A stretch of DNA of 45,301 nucleotides from Anaerolineae bacterium. Lineage in GTDB: Bacteria; Chloroflexota; Anaerolineae; Aggregatilineales; Phototrophicaceae. The stretch lies in contig JAJDUC010000012.1 of NCBI GenBank assembly GCA_022826865.1, positions 1 through 45,301 on the forward strand, written 5' to 3'. Position numbers and translations under genes: made by a program. The notes under the pieces were generated by a model. That model searched no databases and had not been told where the DNA came from. It was given only the letters and a program-made list of their open reading frames with translations. Positions 42,582-45,301 of this stretch are shown piece after piece. Position 1 is the first letter of the stretch. Each line of letters begins with the position of its first letter.

Positions 42582-44153
42582 TCAAAAAGCCCGAAGCGCC
42601 GTCGCCAGATCTTCCAAAAGCGTCTGAGCTACGATCATATTGCCGACCTCATTGATATGAACGCGATCAAAGAAGATCTCGCCGCTGTGATCGCGGAATA
42701 CATCGGTGAGAAAAGTCAGGTCAGTCCAGCCCTCGGCCAGGGCCTTATCCCGCAGAATCGCAGTCACATCGCGGTAAAGCTCGATGAAGCCCGGAAGCTC
42801 TTGGTCAAGCTGCGCCAGGATATTCGCTTCCGTCGGTGTCAGCGCGGTTTTGGCGAATAGCGCCGGCTGCCAGACAAACAGGACGGAGACGCCAAATTCA
42901 TTGGCCGCGGCGCGAATCAAGCGCCGGTTCGCCAGCCAGCTTTCGGCGATCGCCTCGGCCGTCGACCCGGTCTCCGCAACCAGGCTCCAATCGTATTGGC
43001 GGAGATCAGCGGCGGGCAATTGCAGGACAGGCAGTCCGCTGCGCAAGAGTCGCCCCGCTTCGACATCGCTGACGCGTTGGCTCTCGCGCAAGGGGATGCC
43101 AACCAGGCCCTGGAGCCAGGCGGAAAAAACATCGTTGAAGCCCTGATAGAACAGGGCGAGCCGAGGAATATTGCCCCGGGCCAACTGCGACTGGAACAGG
43201 ATCAGATCCTGGGCGCTGACGTATCCCGTCTGCGCGTAGTTTTGCGCTGCTACAGGAAGACCGCTATCGGCAAGCAGCTTCGCCAACTGCGACGGAATCG
43301 TGTGGGCATCGCGGGCACCCTCGCCCCACATGCTTGAGCCGCCAAAAAAGTAAATGCGCGGCGCCGTCTCATCCGGCGCGTATTGCACTGTCCGCCGCAG
43401 ACCATCAGCGTTGACATTAACATAGTCGCCCGCGATTGGCTCGACCGTCCAATAGCTATACGGCAGCCAGCGCACGCGAGCGCGTGCTTGCTCTGCCCAG
43501 AATTGCTGTGACGATGGCATGGAGCCGTCATCGACAAATGCAAGCTTGCGGTAATCCAGGACGCCGCGCAAACGCCCTTGAATGCCGAACCGCATGAGCA
43601 GCTGATTTGAAAAGAGAAAGAGGAGGGCGACCATAATCCCGACCGCAATGATAAGGCCGAACATGGCTGAAATCCCGCTGTAGCGATCAGCGGCGGCGCT
43701 TACAGCGCGCCAATGCAGAGTGAGTTGGATGCCGCCAAGCAGAAGCGTCCAGCAGAAGAAGAGAAACCGCCCGGGATTCGTGATGGCCGACGCGATGTCG
43801 GGCAGGAGGACCGCCCCAATGATGTTGATTTCGATCAGCGCAAAAAACAGGGCCAGGCAGAGCCAGCGGTTTCCAAAGGCTCTTGCGATTCGGCCGGCGA
43901 TGCGCAGCGAGTCACCACCGCTTAATCGGTAGACGCCGATCATGCCTGCGAAAGCAATTGCCAAGGCAAGGCCGCAGGCGACGATCGCGGCGCGCCGCAA
44001 TTGCTCGTATGCAGCGTCGGGAGATGCCGGCGAGGCCAAGAGCAGCAGCCAAGCCACGGCCATAGGCAGCCAGGCGAGAAGCGCGAATCCAAAGAGGCTG
44101 CGCCCCAATGCCTGCGCGCCATTAGAGGTCGGCGCGCTCGAGTTGGCGCTCAC
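42582..44153 (-). CDS. Polytopic membrane protein with extracytoplasmic SGNH hydrolase domain
   Basis: The 523-aa protein has about five transmembrane helices in residues 18-195. An SGNH/GDSL-type domain follows: FFGGSSMWGEG carries the nucleophile Ser (about 270-280), YQGFND the Asn, and FDRVHINEVGN the Asp-x-x-His pair (about 498-508). Such proteins are esterases or O-acyl transfer partners acting on envelope polysaccharides. The start is GTG 44153, overlapping the methyltransferase stop (GTGA). A link to the galactan locus is not shown. Confidence 0.78.
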   Translation of the reverse strand: MSANSSAPTSNGAQALGRSLFGFALLAWLPMAVAWLLLLASPASPDAAYEQLRRAAIVACGLALAIAFAGMIGVYRLSGGDSLRIAGRIARAFGNRWLCLALFFALIEINIIGAVLLPDIASAITNPGRFLFFCWTLLLGGIQLTLHWRAVSAAADRYSGISAMFGLIIAVGIMVALLFLFSNQLLMRFGIQGRLRGVLDYRKLAFVDDGSMPSSQQFWAEQARARVRWLPYSYWTVEPIAGDYVNVNADGLRRTVQYAPDETAPRIYFFGGSSMWGEGARDAHTIPSQLAKLLADSGLPVAAQNYAQTGYVSAQDLILFQSQLARGNIPRLALFYQGFNDVFSAWLQGLVGIPLRESQRVSDVEAGRLLRSGLPVLQLPAADLRQYDWSLVAETGSTAEAIAESWLANRRLIRAAANEFGVSVLFVWQPALFAKTALTPTEANILAQLDQELPGFIELYRDVTAILRDKALAEGWTDLTFLTDVFRDHSGEIFFDRVHINEVGNMIVAQTLLEDLATALRAF

Positions 44154-45004
44154 GTCTTCAACTCAGCGACCAGGCTGAACATCAATGGAACGTTGCGCGG
44201 CGCCTCTCCCGGCGGGCCGTAACGGCGCTGGCCCAAGTCGCGCATGTCGGGAATCGGCTTGAATCCGTTGCAATAGTTGTACTCGCGCAAATGACTGAGG
44301 GTCAAGCCGGCGTCGAGGAGCGCCATGACTATGTCGCCAATGCCCCATTGATATTCGACCCCAGGATAGGGATTGTGAAAATCCGACACGCCCGGCTGTA
44401 GTTCTGCGATTTCGGCGGCGCTGCCGGTCAGAGCCACGTAATCGCCCACGCCGGACTCGTATTCGCGAGAGATGCCGCCCATGTATTCATGTCTTAAACG
44501 CCAATCTTCGTCGAACATGTCAAGGGCCGGATGAAAATCAACTAGAATGAAACGCCCGCCGGGCCGCAGGCAGCCGACAATTCCCTTGCCCCAGGCCGCC
44601 AGATCGGAGAGCCAGCAAACCGCGCCGTATGAAGAAAAGGCGATATTGAAGCGCGATTGTTGCTCGAGAAAGAAATCGTATATGTCCGCGCGTATAAAGG
44701 TCGCGCCAATGCCGCTATCGCGTGACAGCTGCCGGGCGAAGCGAATGGCTTCGTCGCTGATGTCTACGCCGGTGACAATCGCGCGCAAGTGACGCGCAAT
44801 ACTGAGGGAATCTTGACCACTGTTACATTGCAGATGCAGCAAGGACTTACCGGCGATATCGCCCAAAAGCGCGACTTCTTCCGAAAAAAGCGTCGAGCCG
44901 GCGGCGCGAAAAAAGGCCGCCTGGTCGCCTTTGTGGCTATTGTGGGCTTTCGTACCTTCGTTCCAGGACAGCCGATTGATTTCATGGTGCGCTCTGTTGG
45001 GCAT
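44150..45004 (-). CDS. Class I SAM-dependent methyltransferase
   Basis: The 284-aa protein has a methyltransferase core with motif I LLHLQCNSGQDSLSIAR (about 51-67), the acidic strand-2 end VTGVDISDEAI and the later LRPGGRFILVDFHP. The QCNSGQDS version of motif I is typical of a group of small-molecule methyltransferases with unknown substrates. The frame is open for 80 codons upstream, but ATG 45004 begins the conserved N-terminus (RLSWNEGTKAHNSHKG) and is preferred despite a weak ribosome site; the upstream part runs into the repeat. It is translationally coupled to the SGNH gene. Confidence 0.83.
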   Translation of the reverse strand: MPNRAHHEINRLSWNEGTKAHNSHKGDQAAFFRAAGSTLFSEEVALLGDIAGKSLLHLQCNSGQDSLSIARHLRAIVTGVDISDEAIRFARQLSRDSGIGATFIRADIYDFFLEQQSRFNIAFSSYGAVCWLSDLAAWGKGIVGCLRPGGRFILVDFHPALDMFDEDWRLRHEYMGGISREYESGVGDYVALTGSAAEIAELQPGVSDFHNPYPGVEYQWGIGDIVMALLDAGLTLSHLREYNYCNGFKPIPDMRDLGQRRYGPPGEAPRNVPLMFSLVAELKT

Positions 45005-45152
45005 GGGCGTTCTAATCCGCGGGCGGCCAATCGCTACGATTCTAGTCCCTGGACGAGCCAACTTCAATCCATAGCGCCATCGGTAGTGTATCGAAGTCGG
45101 TTGACATTCCAATGAACCAATATCAACTTCACCACAAAGCACAAAGGACACA

Positions 45153-45301
45153 AGTAACATCAGGAAAGTAATGCAACAATCTGAAGAACGGTGTAGGGGC
45201 GATTCGGTCGCCCGCCGACAAAAGCGCGAATTTTCGGGCGACACACAGTGTCGCCCCTACCTATCGACCTTATGCTGACTTATGCTGAATTTCGCATGAC
45301 T
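45153..45301 (+). repeat. Family-B hairpin repeat, copy 2
   Basis: The core (45193-45260) is framed by GTAGGGGCGA/TCGCCCCTAC and keeps the second hairpin of copy 1 exactly (GGCGACACACAGTGTCGCC). The first hairpin is shortened. Flanks match copy 1 on both sides, with a 10-base duplication (GACTTATGCT) in the right flank. It is in the same direction as copy 1, about 8.2 kb away, and reaches the window edge. Bases 45005-45152 hold no gene that I can support. Confidence 0.85.

Overview
This 45.3-kb GC-rich window looks like chromosomal DNA of a free-living bacterium, most plausibly a Chloroflexota (Anaerolineae-like) member. That assignment is an inference from the many binding-protein-dependent sugar transporters, the SH3b plus serine-hydrolase protein, frequent TTG/GTG starts and families of hairpin-rich intergenic repeats; no rRNA or other firm marker is present. 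Genes are packed tightly, with several convergent pairs only 1-9 bp apart.

The left part (about 1-19.2 kb) is mostly housekeeping and general metabolism: folD, a diverged guanylate kinase coupled to a YgfZ-like folate protein, a DivIC/FtsB-like division protein, tRNA-Leu(CAG), an exported SH3b/beta-lactamase-like protein, galT, a MaoC-type hydratase, a malE-malF-malG sugar importer without its ATPase, a DUF971 protein, a lipoprotein next to a large six-hairpin glycosidase-like protein, a methyltransferase, argS, dcd and tRNA-Val(TAC).

From the tRNA-Val to about 42.6 kb the content changes to one large accessory carbohydrate locus. It holds a split Opp/Dpp-type ABC transporter (two ATPases at 19.5-21.6 kb, two tandem binding proteins at 26.6-30.6 kb, two permeases at 32.2-34.3 kb), four GH117-like beta-propeller modules in three genes, a type I sulfatase, a GH42-like unknown hydrolase, an enolase-superfamily enzyme strongly resembling 3,6-anhydro-L-galactonate cycloisomerase, a zinc alcohol dehydrogenase directly abutting a KduD-like SDR, a GMC flavin oxidoreductase, and a GntR/FCD regulator.

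Together these genes suggest uptake and fully intracellular breakdown of (possibly sulfated) neoagaro-oligosaccharides from red-algal galactan. GH117 would release 3,6-anhydro-L-galactose; an oxidation step (no aldehyde dehydrogenase is present, so the GMC enzyme is the candidate) would give anhydrogalactonate; the cycloisomerase would give 2-keto-3-deoxy-L-galactonate; and the ADH/SDR pair would epimerise it through a 2,5-diketo intermediate to KDG. None of the enzymes has a visible signal peptide. KDG kinase, KDPG aldolase and any secreted agarase would have to lie elsewhere.

Three copies of one palindrome, ATTGT-N2-ACAAT, overlap predicted promoters of three of these transcription units (19.44, 32.07 and 38.43 kb). 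With a GntR/FCD gene inside one of the units, this looks like a local regulon. Two families of hairpin-rich repeats occur in the gaps; one pair, in direct orientation, brackets the last 8 kb. At the right end lie an SGNH-hydrolase membrane protein and a methyltransferase.
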